From Halocafeteria seosinensis (lineage: Eukaryota > Sar > Bigyra > Bicosoecida), in NCBI GenBank assembly GCA_001687465.1, contig LVLI01000094.1:81724-145723 (forward strand): a stretch of DNA of 64,000 nt, given 5' to 3'. The stretch's first letter is position 1, and every line of letters starts with the position of its first letter. This document shows, one piece after another, positions 45,470-56,320 of the stretch. The notes beneath the pieces were generated by a model, which saw only the letters and a program-made list of their open reading frames with translations, searched no databases and was not told the DNA's origin. Made by a program: the position numbers and the translations under genes.

Positions 45470-48400
45470 TTAGTCACTGAAATCTAGTTTCTTCTTCACA
45501 TCCGTTGCGGATAAACGATCTTGTGATCGGCATCCTTTGATCATATTGAGCCACGGAGAGCACTGAATCAGGTGTCGACAAAGCTCAGCAGCGCCAGTAA
45601 GCCGTGTTCCGCAGCTGTCGCATCTAACGGGCGCCCTTGAAACTATATCGTCCACTCCAATTGGTGAACCCAAGTCTGACTGCTCTTCACAGGAATTGTT
45701 CTGAAGTTGGGAAATACCCCTTTCTGAGATACCTGTGCCATTGCCACCTGACTGCTCTTCACGGGAATTGCTCTGAGAGAGGGAAGTGTATCTTCCTGAG
45801 ATACCTGCGGCATTGCCACCTGACCCTACCGCATCGTAGGGAGCAGTTACACCATGGGGAATCTCGTCTTCACCAGTTACGATACCCTCGCCCCGATCGC
45901 TCTGATAAGAGTGAGTACTTGTCCGAGCAAATTCCTCTTCTAAATTGCGTTTGGCTCTCTCTTCCTCGCCAGCAGCTGACGGCAGGGTAACTGCTGTCGG
46001 GTCGTTCCTACCTTGGCTCAGCAGTTCGGTATCTGGCCGATGGGACGCTAACTGATACTGGGAAACAGCCATTGAACAATCATAAGCTGCAGTGTTTTCC
46101 CTATAACAACCAGGCTCCTGCTCCACTGACCGTCTTTTCTCGGCAGTAGCTCCATCCATTGAGCGGCCCGAGGGTTCCGTATTTTCGTGAAACTCGCCAG
46201 ATTCTCGTATCTTCTGGAAAGTTGCACCATCCATTGATTCCGCGAAGCGTCGATTGCCCTGCACATAACCAAACTCTTGACCCAAATCGCGTTTTACTTC
46301 TTTGCTGGCCGTAGCAGGAGATGACGGGTGCTCAGATAGACCACGTTTCTCTTGGTCATCATTGTCTGATTCCGAATCAGTGTTGCCACGCCTCTCTTCT
46401 TGAGCCTTCGTGTTACCATACTTAAGCATCGATTCATACTTTAGAGGACTCGAAGATTTCTGAGACACTCTAACACTTTCACCATGAGGAATCCCCATTT
46501 CGTACTGAGAAAATGCGCCCGTTTCCATATTTATATTGTCATTTGGATAGATAAACTGTTGAGACACGTTTGCGCTTGCGAATTCCTCTTGCAAGTTTCG
46601 AGTTGTGTCTCTCTCCGACAGACCGTAATCATCAGCAGCTGCAGAGGAGTGTTCCACTGCGCGCTGCTCGCTGGTATCTCCCAATGCAACGTCCGCGAAC
46701 TTACCTGCTAACAGATTTCTGCCTCTGATGTTACGAAGGTTGTCATTTGCAGATTGTGACTTCTTAAGGGAATTAGTTCCGACACGATAGTTCGCTGGTG
46801 CAGTGCGGACTTTGGGACGGGAAGTGCTCCTTTTTTGAGAGGAATCAGCCGAACGTTGTCGGCGCGCGTTCGTCTTCCGAGTACTGGTGTAGGCACTTTG
46901 ACCTGTTAGGGGGAACTCATGGAATTTTTCAGCCGGAGTATGCTTTAATCTTCTCGAAGACGTATCATATTGGTGTCGTTTTCGAATGAACACACGTTCG
47001 CAAACCGGTTCATGCACTTCAAGACGACCAGGGGCGAACTTTCGGTTACAATGAGGACACTGCTCTTTATCCTCGTGGACTTGTTCTAAAGGAGCCGTAT
47101 GACTCGCTTTCCTGTTAGAACTCCCCTCGGACCGGGAAACTGTGTGAGTACCGGGACGCTGAGAAGGTGCCGTCTTGCGTTTAGGCGCAACATTCCGCTT
47201 TCTGTATAGAGCTGAGCTACGGTTCGGAATAGTTCGCTGCACTCGGGAGGACTGCTGAAGTGTAACTCCGTCGGTTGGACTGGTGTGGCCGTCTTCATTA
47301 TCCGATATGTCGCTCTTTGTTTTCTCCCGGTCGGCTCTGCTGGTGCTCCTGCTTGCCTTGGAACGACCGCTAAAGGACTTCGTGAGTTCGGCCACTTCTC
47401 GGGCAGTCTTCACAGCGCTAGCAACTCGTTCATGTGCGGCAGGAGTAAGAGACGGGAAAACGTTTGAATTCACATATGTTCTTTGTAAATCCGGTTTATT
47501 CGGCGTTGGACAAGTGTAGTGACTCTGCGAAGGCTCGTTTGAGGGGAACAACGAGCCCAGCTCCTCCTCTACCGCTTTCCTATCGGGCGTAGCATTCTCA
47601 TCGTTTTCTTCCGACGGGTGCGGCGCAAATTGTAGTTCCTCGTATTCTTCACGTGTGGCGGCATCAGCCCTATATTCCGGCGATAACTGGGTTCCCAACT
47701 TGTCTTGTGCAATAGCTTGCTCATTGGCGCCTTGTGTCCCATTGTCCGATTCGGTTGTCGGTGCCGCTGCTGCGATGAAATTCTCCTTGCACTCAATCGA
47801 TGTAGAAGAAGCCTTCGAGAGTTCATTGGCCTTCTCCGTTGGCTTAGATCGTAGAGGATACGAACCCCTAAAGATAATTTGTCCACTGGATATTCCTTCC
47901 GGAAGAGTCCATACCGCTTGGCGCAAACGGTGATGGTAGTAATACAATTTGCCATCTTTCGTTGATGCACATCTCCAGGCAGATGGGTCAAAATAGTCTT
48001 TAGGCAGTCTTGATTCAACTTCATTCTCTTGTTCCTCCAATTCAAAGTAGTTGTCGAAATCATCGCGGTTGACATATACCACGCAATCATCATCATCGTC
48101 GTTGTGATTCCAGTCTGCACACAAGATCACCAATGAGTGACGCAGGCCAGCTCCGATACATATGAAACTCAGTACACTTACTTCCTACGTTGATATCCTC
48201 ATCAACAATCTTCGGAATTTCATCGCTAAACATTCTCTTTGCCATTTCCAAGTCTGTATCTTCATTGTCTTCATCCTCCTTGTCTTGCAAATGTGATTCC
48301 TCAGGGACCACTTCGGCTATGGTGGTGTCTCCACCGCGGTATGCTTGGGTGGAAGTCGTAGCAGTGGTGCTTCCTTGTGGCACAGGTTGATCTGTGTCGG

Positions 48401-48776
48401 CTAACTGCTCCAAAGCGGCTGAGAAATCCCTGAAACTCTCAATATCACTATGATCCAGGCTGGAGGACGACGAAGAGTTGTTGAGCATGATCGTGCTTTC
48501 ATGCACTCTCATGGACTCCTTCGCCTCCTTCACCAACGTATCTTTGACGCTAGTTGTAGGCTCTCCAGAGGGCGTCACCTGTGGTGTTTGGGCAACGTAT
48601 GTCCCCGTATATTTGTTATAAGGCTCATAACCGTCTCGGGATCCACCCAGATAGGCCGATGCCTCACTTTTGCCCACCCTATGCACATTCATTCGGTACT
48701 CTTCATCATCATGAGGTGTGCAAGGACCTTGAGCAGACCCTAAAGGGTCCTCCTTCAAAGTTATAGTCTCAGACAT
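45470..48776 (-). CDS. WW-domain plus C2HC zinc-finger protein, 1079 aa
   Basis: Exons on the minus strand are 48182-48776 and 45470-48114 (67-nt intron, phase 1). Residues 1-200 are acidic and Ser/Thr-rich. A WW-like domain lies near 243-272 (WRCASTKDGKLYYYHHRLRQAVWTLP), which would bind proline motifs. Near 555-575 is a zinc finger CPHCNRKFAPGRLEVHEPVC (C-x2-C-x11-H-x3-C, ZC2HC type), followed by basic low-complexity sequence. A second finger, CDSCGTRLTGAAELCRHLIQC, lies near the C-terminus. Between them are degenerate repeats (NLQEEFA, NLEEEFA, QEFGYVQGN; SMDGAT twice) and a 72-bp tandem duplication. I know no named family with this order. A scaffold or RNA/cytoskeleton role is possible. 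Confidence 0.82.
45676..45819. repeat. Imperfect 72-bp tandem repeat in coding sequence
   Basis: Two adjacent units start at 45676 and 45748 with CTGACTGCTCTTCAC and end with CTGAGATACCTG..CATTGCCACC. The unit is 24 codons, so the duplication keeps the frame of the zinc-finger protein. Confidence 0.8.
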
Positions 48777-48979
48777 GGTAAAATGCGTGAGCTATGGACT
48801 GCTGAACAAGTCGTCTTCTTTGGAACGATTTGAGTTTTTGAACGACGCGCCCATTCGCGGGTGCGGAAAACATTTGAAATGTGTGTTTGAAAGTAGTGAA
48901 CTTTTTACAATTGTGTGTAACGGACAAAAAAGCAAAAAACAAGAGTCGTGGTAGAACTAACGGGCAAAACTGTGTATTT

Positions 48980-51793
48980 TCAAAGACCTTCAGCGTATTC
49001 TACCTCTTGAGAACGTCTGGTTCGACGTGTTACCGGTAACGACTCTGCCTCGTCCTGAGCCACCTTAGGCTTGGTCTTCCGGCTAGTGTTCTCTTTACCG
49101 TCGGATCCCTTACGTTTCCTCCGCTGTTGTTTTCCAGTGTTACTTTTCTGCTTATTTTCTTTAGTACTGTGAGCCAGACCACCAGAAGAGGAACCAGGCT
49201 GTTCCTCGACTGAGGAGACGACCTGAGAGCTGTGTGCTCCGTATCCTTCAGCCGATTCGCGATGTCTAGTGTCTGATATCAACTGTAGCTTAATGTTACT
49301 CGAAACAGATCCGTCGGTGGTTTCCTCTTGCTCCTGTTCATTGAAAAAGTCCACAGCCCCTTCGTTCGCCAGTTGTAGCGTTGCGAGGAACATGCGACAG
49401 ACCTCGTACTGCTCACAGCCGTTGGTCACCTCACGGAAATGATATACTGACGATCCACTGTGATCTTCCTCGATTTCATGAAATTTATCAAGCACAGTAT
49501 CCCCACATTCGTAGATATCAAACTCTGCTCTCGTTTTTTCTAAGTCTAACATTGGTTGTATCCTGTCTCGCCAATCGTTGACAGATTGGTTCAAATTCGA
49601 ATCATTTATACGTTTCTCGGCAGTCTTGATGTATTTGTTGATATGTTCCCGAACAAGCTCCTCATATGTGACAGTGGTTCCGTTTACCTCAGTAGTAGAA
49701 TCAAGCGAACAATCACCTTGGCCTCCATTGGCCGCAGCCTCGTTTTCCTGGTGCCCCTCGTTTGCAACTTGGAAGTCCTCTCCTACTCCTTGAAGCTCTG
49801 TATCATCAAATACCCCAAAATCATCGTCTTCTACTCCGTCATCGTAATCTTGCACAGGAAGAGACTCCAGTTCCTCTTCGTCTTGGGCCCTTTGATTTCG
49901 CTTTTGATCTTGAATGTTCTTCAAACGCAAAGACTTTTTCATCTTAAGATGATCGGCAAACAAGGACTTCAGGGTGGGGAAGAAAGGTGAGGATGACACT
50001 TGTGTTGGCGCAGCCGGAAAATCGGCAGAGCTCCACTTGTTTGAAAATCCTGAGCTATTTGTTTGCCCCAGAATGGTAAATACACTGGAAGCTTCGTTGA
50101 TTTCGTTTTGCGATACCCCCGAAAACTTCCATAAGGTTTCATCGTCGAGTTCTTCGATAGCTTTCTTGACTTTCGTGGAAGTAAGGGTTTCAACATCTGG
50201 TATAACTGCACTCAACGAGCTGCTATTTTCTTTATACATATCAAAGAGTCGTTTACGGGCTTTCGACCGTAGCAATGATAAAGCCATTCCTTCTCTCGCG
50301 ATCGTTTGTGCGTCTTTAGGGGCATCGAAAGTTTTCCCTGTCTTATGAGGCCGAAGTTTCGTTGAACTTCCTGTATCATAGGGATCCAATTCTTCCCAAG
50401 GGTCGTCCTGTTGCTGTTTTGCCGAGAAACTGGTGAATGTACTGAGAGCTCGACTTCTACCGACCCCTGCGCGAGTTTCCTCCTGATGAGCATTTCCCTG
50501 ATAAGCTGCTTGATAATTATTCGTGTCTTGAGGAAGCTCCAAGTCGTCTTCTCCCAACGGGATATCACCTCCTCCCATACTATCATCGTCCGCACCTGCA
50601 TCGTCGTCTCTCAGATCTTCGACACTGGCATATTGATGATCTCCACTCGCGCCTTCGAATAGGTTACCGGTCGCTAGATCAGCCAAAGACGATGCGTTTG
50701 AGACCCGTGCGGGATGCTCCGGTTGCTGGTTTATTAATAGTTCAGCGTAGCTGGGCTCAGGTAGAAGTGCCCCACTCTGATGAATAGAAGTTGAGGCCAG
50801 TCGAAACGTCTGTTTACCAGCTGTGTCCCCACCTTGAGTAGCCATCATGGATAGAGGAGTTCTGGCATTAGCGAAACATGGCAGTATACTAATCAAACCA
50901 TGTCTTTTAAAAGAGCACTAGGGAAACGAGAACTTACTTGTTGATTAAGTTCTGGTGAGTCCCCGGAGCTTTCGGGGTTTTCCTAGGGTCAGTTGATGCA
51001 GCGACGGCTATGTTTTCGTAGATGTTCGGGTTTTCCTTCATGTCAACATTGTTTGACTCCTTTACGACATCATCCAGTAGCAGAAACTGTTCACGTGCGT
51101 CGAACAGTAAATCGGCCTCTTCTTCTTCCAGCGTTGAGGCAGGTCTCTGCACAAGTAGATCCCATTGACGTATTATCTAAGGAAACTGTACCAAGCGAAA
51201 AGTGAGAAATGCTTACCTTTTCCTTCTTCTTTTGATGAGAGATTGTTTCCAGCGTCTTGTAAATCAAGTTGTATAGGTACTCTACCTTCCTACTATAAAT
51301 ACAGGCGGAGCCCTGGAGTATTTGAGAAGTATTCAAAATGCATCTAAGACTAAACTTTCAGGACGCATAATACAGATTGCATACCTGTATAAGCAGAGCC
51401 GCCTCTGCAAAATTGAGATTGGTTTTTCCATCGGGTAAAGAGATGGTGAGGGACTCCAGCTCTTCCAAGTAGTCTTCCAGTTCTCGGGCAACATCAATGT
51501 TCCAATTCTCAGCCAGGTCTCTGCCGAAACAATCCAGAATATAAATCATCACGTGAACGTCGTAAAATGCATTCTAGCCACGAGTATCTTCCGCTGACAC
51601 GCGACACAGAACAAGACTCAAAGACGCCGTCTATCGCCTTTAACGGCAGCCTTCCACCCCTCCACGCGCGCGGCCAAGACACTTACCTGATAGGCTGCAA
51701 AAGGTGGCTGAATCTTTCAGCTGTGTCGGCAGCTGATTCGATAGCATCTTCTGCTGCTACGGAAGCAGCCATTGGGTTATCGACGGCTGCCAT
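48980..51793 (-). CDS. NCAPH2: Condensin-2 complex subunit H2 (NCAP-H2)
   Basis: The kleisin of condensin II, which bridges the SMC2/SMC4 heads and binds the HEAT subunits; nuclear, acting in chromosome compaction. Exons on the minus strand are 51687-51793, 51385-51520, 51217-51312, 50938-51146 and 48980-50861; 809 residues. The N-terminal kleisin domain reads [75 protein letters not shown], a close family match. [28 protein letters not shown] motif follows in the middle. The C-terminal winged-helix block is [68 protein letters not shown] basic tail ([13 protein letters not shown]) beyond the family core is a likely nuclear signal. Confidence 0.96.
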
Positions 51794-52707
51794 TGGGTTC
51801 TGGGACTGTCCTAACTTTGTTTACTAGAGTAAATCCTTCAACTTCAGGTCATTCACAAGACCCCTTGTTACACAAGGTGCCCGGGTAGCAGTGGGAACTA
51901 GCATATGCCGATGTGAAGAAGCAATACGTCATTCCCAAGTGAAAATTTCCGTGTATACCGTGTAGTATATCCAAGATAAAGGCGTTAACGCTCGCACCAA
52001 AAATTCCCCGGGCCGATCCGGGCCGCAAGCCCGGTTTGGACTTCTATTGAACCAAACAAACAAATCGGCGGGTTTTCCTTCAAAAAAAAGCACAGAGGTT
52101 TGGAGCCAGAACATTGCCATTTACGAGGGAAGCTTCACGTCGAATCCAGATTTTGAGGCCCCCTTAAAGAAGAAGAATATCTTCTAAATTCCCAACTATC
52201 GTTGAGACAACTGAAAGGTGCTTAAGGTACGTGTTACGCGGATTTAGAACGGTCCTCATCTGGGAGCTACTTTCTCCTTGTCCACGCTATATACGCTATT
52301 TTGGCTCAATTTGAGGACCCATTTCCGTTGATTAGGATGCGGAAGAACGTTGATTACGGGTTATGGTTCAATATGGGACTCATATTGCGTTACAAATGGG
52401 GATTTGGAAGGGGTAACCAGCAAAGATCGCCCGTTTGTTCTGTGTTTCTTGGCCCCATTTCTATGCTTGTATGCAATATCCTGAGGTGTTTTCGGAAGAA
52501 CTTTAGCAAGATTATCAAATTTGCGGAGATGTCGCTGTATATGAACCGCAATCTCGGGGTTGTTGGGAAAAGATACCTCAGTGAACCAGGGGACATTCAG
52601 CCTACCCGCAGATTCCACCCTCGTTCAACTTCATGCTCATTCTTTGGCTTGCTTATTTCTTTACAGGGTAGTATTAACATTTTTATTCTTCACCAAGAAC
52701 AGAAGAG
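51794..52707. other. Divergent intergenic region, about 0.9 kb
   Basis: Upstream region of NCAPH2 (minus) and the four-pass membrane protein (plus). It contains a GC-rich hairpin at 52018-52034 and a TTTACAG acceptor at 52661-52667, which suggests a 5' UTR intron for the plus-strand gene. An open plus-strand frame at 52301-52744 has no ATG start. Confidence 0.45.
52018..52034. other. Hairpin CCGGGC-N5-GCCCGG, copy 2
   Basis: CCGGGC CGCAA GCCCGG, preceded closely by another CCCGGGCCG. Same arms and loop length as copies at 43661 and 54594. Confidence 0.7.
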
Positions 52708-53341
52708 ATGCAGAAATTCCAAGAGAATGTTAACAACCTCTTGAAGGACCGCATGCGGGTGCTGTGGTACACCTGGATTGTCATGCTGGTATGTTTATCA
52801 CTGTTTGGCCTCATAATCGAACGACGGGTGTTAATCAATTTGTTGTTTGCAGGTCTTTATTGTGTGCTTCATCATCAGTGGCTTTGTAGCCGCCTCGGAC
52901 GCTGATAGCAAATCCTTCTCATTCGCTGTGGTATGGTTAGCATTGATAGCCGCTGGATACAGCATTGGGGGTTCTCTACTACTAAGAAAAGTTGGATTCC
53001 AAACTCCGCTTGCACTGGGAATGATGATAGGAGTGACCTTCATGATGGCCATGCAAATGATCACTCTTGCGGTGCTAGCCATAGGAAATGCTGGTGATGT
53101 CGAGGGTGGTACCTCACCGAGCGAAGACGCTGTGGGAGCATTTACAATCCTCCTTTTTATTGTGTTGCTCGTGATGAACGTTATGTTGGTGATGTTCAGG
53201 AGCACTCTACTCCCCCCTGACAGCATGGCCAGCCAAGACACGCATGTCCCACCGGGTGAGGGATACCCTGGAGAATACTCAGGGCAAGGAACGGATACCA
53301 GCGAGGTCAACGTGGAATCCGAAGGAGGTAATGTGATGTAA
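52708..53341 (+). CDS. Four-pass membrane protein, 189 aa, unknown
   Basis: Exons 52708-52788 and 52853-53341 (phase 0, 64-nt intron). An in-frame TAA upstream supports the ATG at 52708. Four hydrophobic helices: WYTWIVMLVFIVCFIISGFVA, FAVVWLALIAAGYSIGGSL, ALGMMIGVTFMMAMQMITLAVLA and AFTILLFIVLLVMNVMLVMF. A short acidic loop (DVEGGTSPSED) lies before helix 4 and a polar Gly/Ser/Glu tail ends the protein. The topology (four helices, cytosolic ends) resembles MARVEL or tetraspan vesicle proteins but no diagnostic motif is present. It ends 43 nt from the VAMP7 stop in convergent orientation. Confidence 0.75.
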
Positions 53342-53384
53342 ATTCAAAAATCATATGTTATTAGTTGGGGCTTTTCATCGGCAT

Positions 53385-54405
53385 TTAACATTTCTTAAAG
53401 TTGAAGCCGCAAATGAATGAAACAATGAAGTAAATCACTACCAGGACGATGAAAATGATAAGCAGCGTTATTTTCACGTTTTTCCACCACATGTGATTCC
53501 TCAAGTTCCGACTCTGTTTATGGAACTTATTCGCCGTGTTCGATAGGTGCTCAGTCTTGTCAACTAGTAGTTCAATTTTCTCGCCTCGGTCCAAGACCTT
53601 GTCTGTAATGATTCATAAGAGAAAAACAAGCCCATGCTATGGTGCTCTCCACAAAGGACCACCAACTTAGAGCGGAGACATACCAATACTCTCCATTGCT
53701 ACATCTCTCACTTCATTAAGCTTATAATTAATACGCGTAAATCGATCATTCTTTGGCGCATCATTGTAATAATCCTGAAACGGTCAACCATTCGATGCAA
53801 AGGAAATGAAGAAGCATATCAACCATTCTGGAAACACAGTCTGATACTTACCATACGCTCGTGAATCACACGAGAGAAATCGTTCATGGCGAAGGCAATG
53901 GCCGTATGGATCCTTTCGCCATACTGGTTCTTGAATTGCTCTTTGATATCATCCAAAAAGAGGAAAGGGATCCTTCTTTCGGCTTCGTTATCGCAGAGAC
54001 ACAAGTACGTTATGCCATTCTCAATAATGTAGTGGAAGACATGTCTGCGCAACGAACGCAAAAGGATGGTCGGTCAATAAACAGATTTTACAGGGATGGA
54101 ACGCCCAAAACCAGGATTTCTAATCTCCACCGTCTCCTGTGGAGCCTGTGAGGTCATTAAATGGCCCTTGAGTACAGGGTTTGACGGCAAGCTCCTTTGA
54201 GTTGCTGTAAACTCGTGTGGAGAGCCCAAGGAGACGGTTGGTTCTTGCATCCAACATACTTGTTGTACACGTAAGATCGCTTGTCATCTGTCGACGGCAA
54301 CTTTGCTAGAACTACACGGGTAATGGACGGGAAGTTCCCGCCCTCTGAAGTGTACTCTGAGAGGACATGAGTCCCTCGAGCAATCACTGCGTAGAATATC
54401 GTCAT
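53385..54405 (-). CDS. VAMP7: R-SNARE VAMP7 (longin-type synaptobrevin)
   Basis: A tail-anchored R-SNARE for fusion at late endosome, vacuole or plasma membrane. Exons on the minus strand are 54260-54405, 53852-54044, 53684-53774 and 53385-53602; 215 residues, the usual VAMP7 length. The longin domain opens MTIFYAVIARGTHVLSEYTS..LAKLPSTDDKRSYVYNKHVFHYIIENGITYLCLCD. The SNARE motif contains VLDRGEKIELLVDKTEHL with the zero-layer arginine. Then come WWKNVK, the single membrane helix (ITLLIIFIVLVVIYFIVSFI) and a short lumenal end. Intron 1 is 215 nt, about three times the local norm, and holds an inverted repeat. Confidence 0.95.
54129..54238. repeat. 10-bp perfect inverted repeat within VAMP7 intron 1
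   Basis: ACCGTCTCCT at 54129-54138 and its exact complement AGGAGACGGT at 54229-54238 enclose 90 nt inside the 215-nt intron, so the intron RNA could form a long-range stem. Confidence 0.65.
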
Positions 54406-55304
54406 GGTTTTCGCCCTTGTACAAAGCCTTTCTACTTCATACGACACTTTTCTGTCTTATCATTCAGCTCTCAGCGGAAATGATGGTACCCTTGGGTGGG
54501 AGCATCAAATACGAAAAGACGTGAAAAACTGCATACATGTGTATACAAGCTGAAGAAGCGGATAGGATGTCCTCCCTCTTCAACCGAGGTCTTCCGGGCG
54601 CACGGCCCGGATTCTGAAGTGGACAGTGACCACTTCTTATCATACCCGGTATGGTATGGTAGTACGGTACAACCACGTATGTCAGTCACCCCGGGCAGAA
54701 GAAACGGAGTGATAGAAAGGAAGTGAAAGTGTACGGAGGCAAACTAAAATTCACGCCTAGCGACTACGGTTGTACCGGTATGCTCTAAATTCTCATACAA
54801 GTTGCATTGCATACAGCAACAACAGGAATCCATCGGAGAGGCACACGCAGTAGTTCAGTTTGATACGCATGTTATTTGGATCTTTTTGAACTCAATACGA
54901 AAGCGCAAGAGACTCGAGTTGCACTGGTTGACCCATGAATCTTCGTTCGGGGTTCTGAGCATCAGTCATTGCACTGCACGACACACGACAAGCGATTTCA
55001 ATGTTTGTTGCTTGTTGTTATAGTCTCTTTATCGTCTTCGTCGTGCTGTAAGTAGTATAATGGGACAAACAGTGGAGTTGAATAATAACGCGGAAGCTGG
55101 TTTTATTAACCCGTCGCACGACTCACACCTCTGATACATCCCAGGCTGGTTTTAAATTACAGCACAGGGTGCTTCTTCCTCCCCGTCGTTCGTAGTACCA
55201 GTGCCTGACAAAGCATTCACGCATACTAGTACGCTGTGCCCTCCTCGTCGACTCGCAGGACTGGTGGGCCATGATAAATGGGGGCATCAACAAGGAGTTA
55301 AACG
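54406..55304. other. Divergent intergenic region, about 0.9 kb
   Basis: Upstream region of VAMP7 (minus) and the methyltransferase (plus). Contains the third GC hairpin (54594-54610) and a run of TACCGGTATG / GGTATGGTATGGTAGTACGGTAC near-palindromes at 54645-54672 and 54773-54784. No gene is supported. Confidence 0.45.
54594..54610. other. Hairpin CCGGGC-N5-GCCCGG, copy 3
   Basis: CCGGGC GCACG GCCCGG. Same arms and loop length as copies at 43661 and 52018, unrelated flanks. Confidence 0.7.
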
Positions 55305-56266
55305 ATGGCCGCGAGCGAGCCTTCGACCCCGAACCAAGGTACGTACGTGGAGGAACATTTTGAACGGAGGGAATGTAATTTCCGTGAGATCCTCTCACCC
55401 GCAGACGTAGGTGATGGAGCTGCCAAGGAAGAAAATAGACTGACTAGATGGCGCAAGGTCGTCTTCACCAATCAACGAGGCCAAGGGAGGCGACGGTTGC
55501 CTATACATAGCGCTGAAGTTTCAGTGGTTATCAAACAAGTATGTTGTACTTTCTCTGAGTATACTAATTGAATAACATTATGCAATTGGTGCTTCAGACA
55601 TACGAACTCGAGCAGCTAGGCGGATACATTTGGCCCTCAGCACTAGTGCTCGGTCAACATTTTATGAATTTAGTGGCAAGACGCAGCCCATCGTCCGATT
55701 CCTCCTACTTTGAAGGCAAGACGGTTGTGGAGTTAGGAGCCGGTTGTGGGGTACTCTCCGTGCTTTTAGACAAACTGGGTGCGCACGTTGTCTCAACAGA
55801 GGCAGCCGGGAATACCTCGCTATTAGAGCAACTGGCCCATACAAGGACACTAAATGGCAGTAACTTTGTGATCCAAAGATTAACGTGGGGAGATATGAGC
55901 TCGGACATGGTTCGATGGCTTGGGCAGCTGAACAATGTGGATTGTATCGTTGCCTCCGATGTCTTATACGATAGCAGCACCTTCGAGGACGTGCTAGCTA
56001 CCTGCTCTTTATTGCTAACCTCTTACGAGCGTGCAACCATCATAACAGCCTATCATCTCCGCAATGGAAACCATACACTTCAACCTCTACTGCAGAAATA
56101 TAGGTTGCAGGCAAAAGAGCTTGCACGTTCGTCAGAAGAAGTATGTGCGGCAGAATTTGCAAGCTATACAGATTGTTGCAAATTTGTACCAAGCCGCGCA
56201 GATTTCCAAAGTTCTGATCCTGAGCTGCATGAAGTTGCTCTGTTAGAAATCACTCCCATAAAGTAA
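55305..56266 (+). CDS. METTL21/METTL23-type protein methyltransferase
   Basis: A class I SAM-dependent methyltransferase of the seven-beta-strand lysine methyltransferase group (Pfam Methyltransf_16). Exons 55305-55538 and 55598-56266; 300 residues. Residues 1-78 are a polar N-terminal region. Then GGYIWPSALVLGQHFM precedes motif I (TVVELGAGCGVLSVLLDKLGA, near residue 120), the SAM-binding glycine loop. Motif Post-I (VSTEA), LTWGDMSSD and VDCIVASDVLYDSSTF follow; the last is the DxxY-type motif II of this family. Substrates of related enzymes are chaperones and elongation factors; the substrate here cannot be told. It converges on the long coiled-coil gene with 54 nt between stops. Confidence 0.87.
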
Positions 56267-56320
56267 ATCCGATACGCATCTTCCCTTCCCGAAACACATT
56301 ACAACGTCCTAGATCCGCTC

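Noticed and set aside
52301..52744. 147-codon plus-strand frame before the four-pass protein
   Set aside because: No ATG start, overlaps the real first exon in another frame, and crosses a probable 5' UTR intron.
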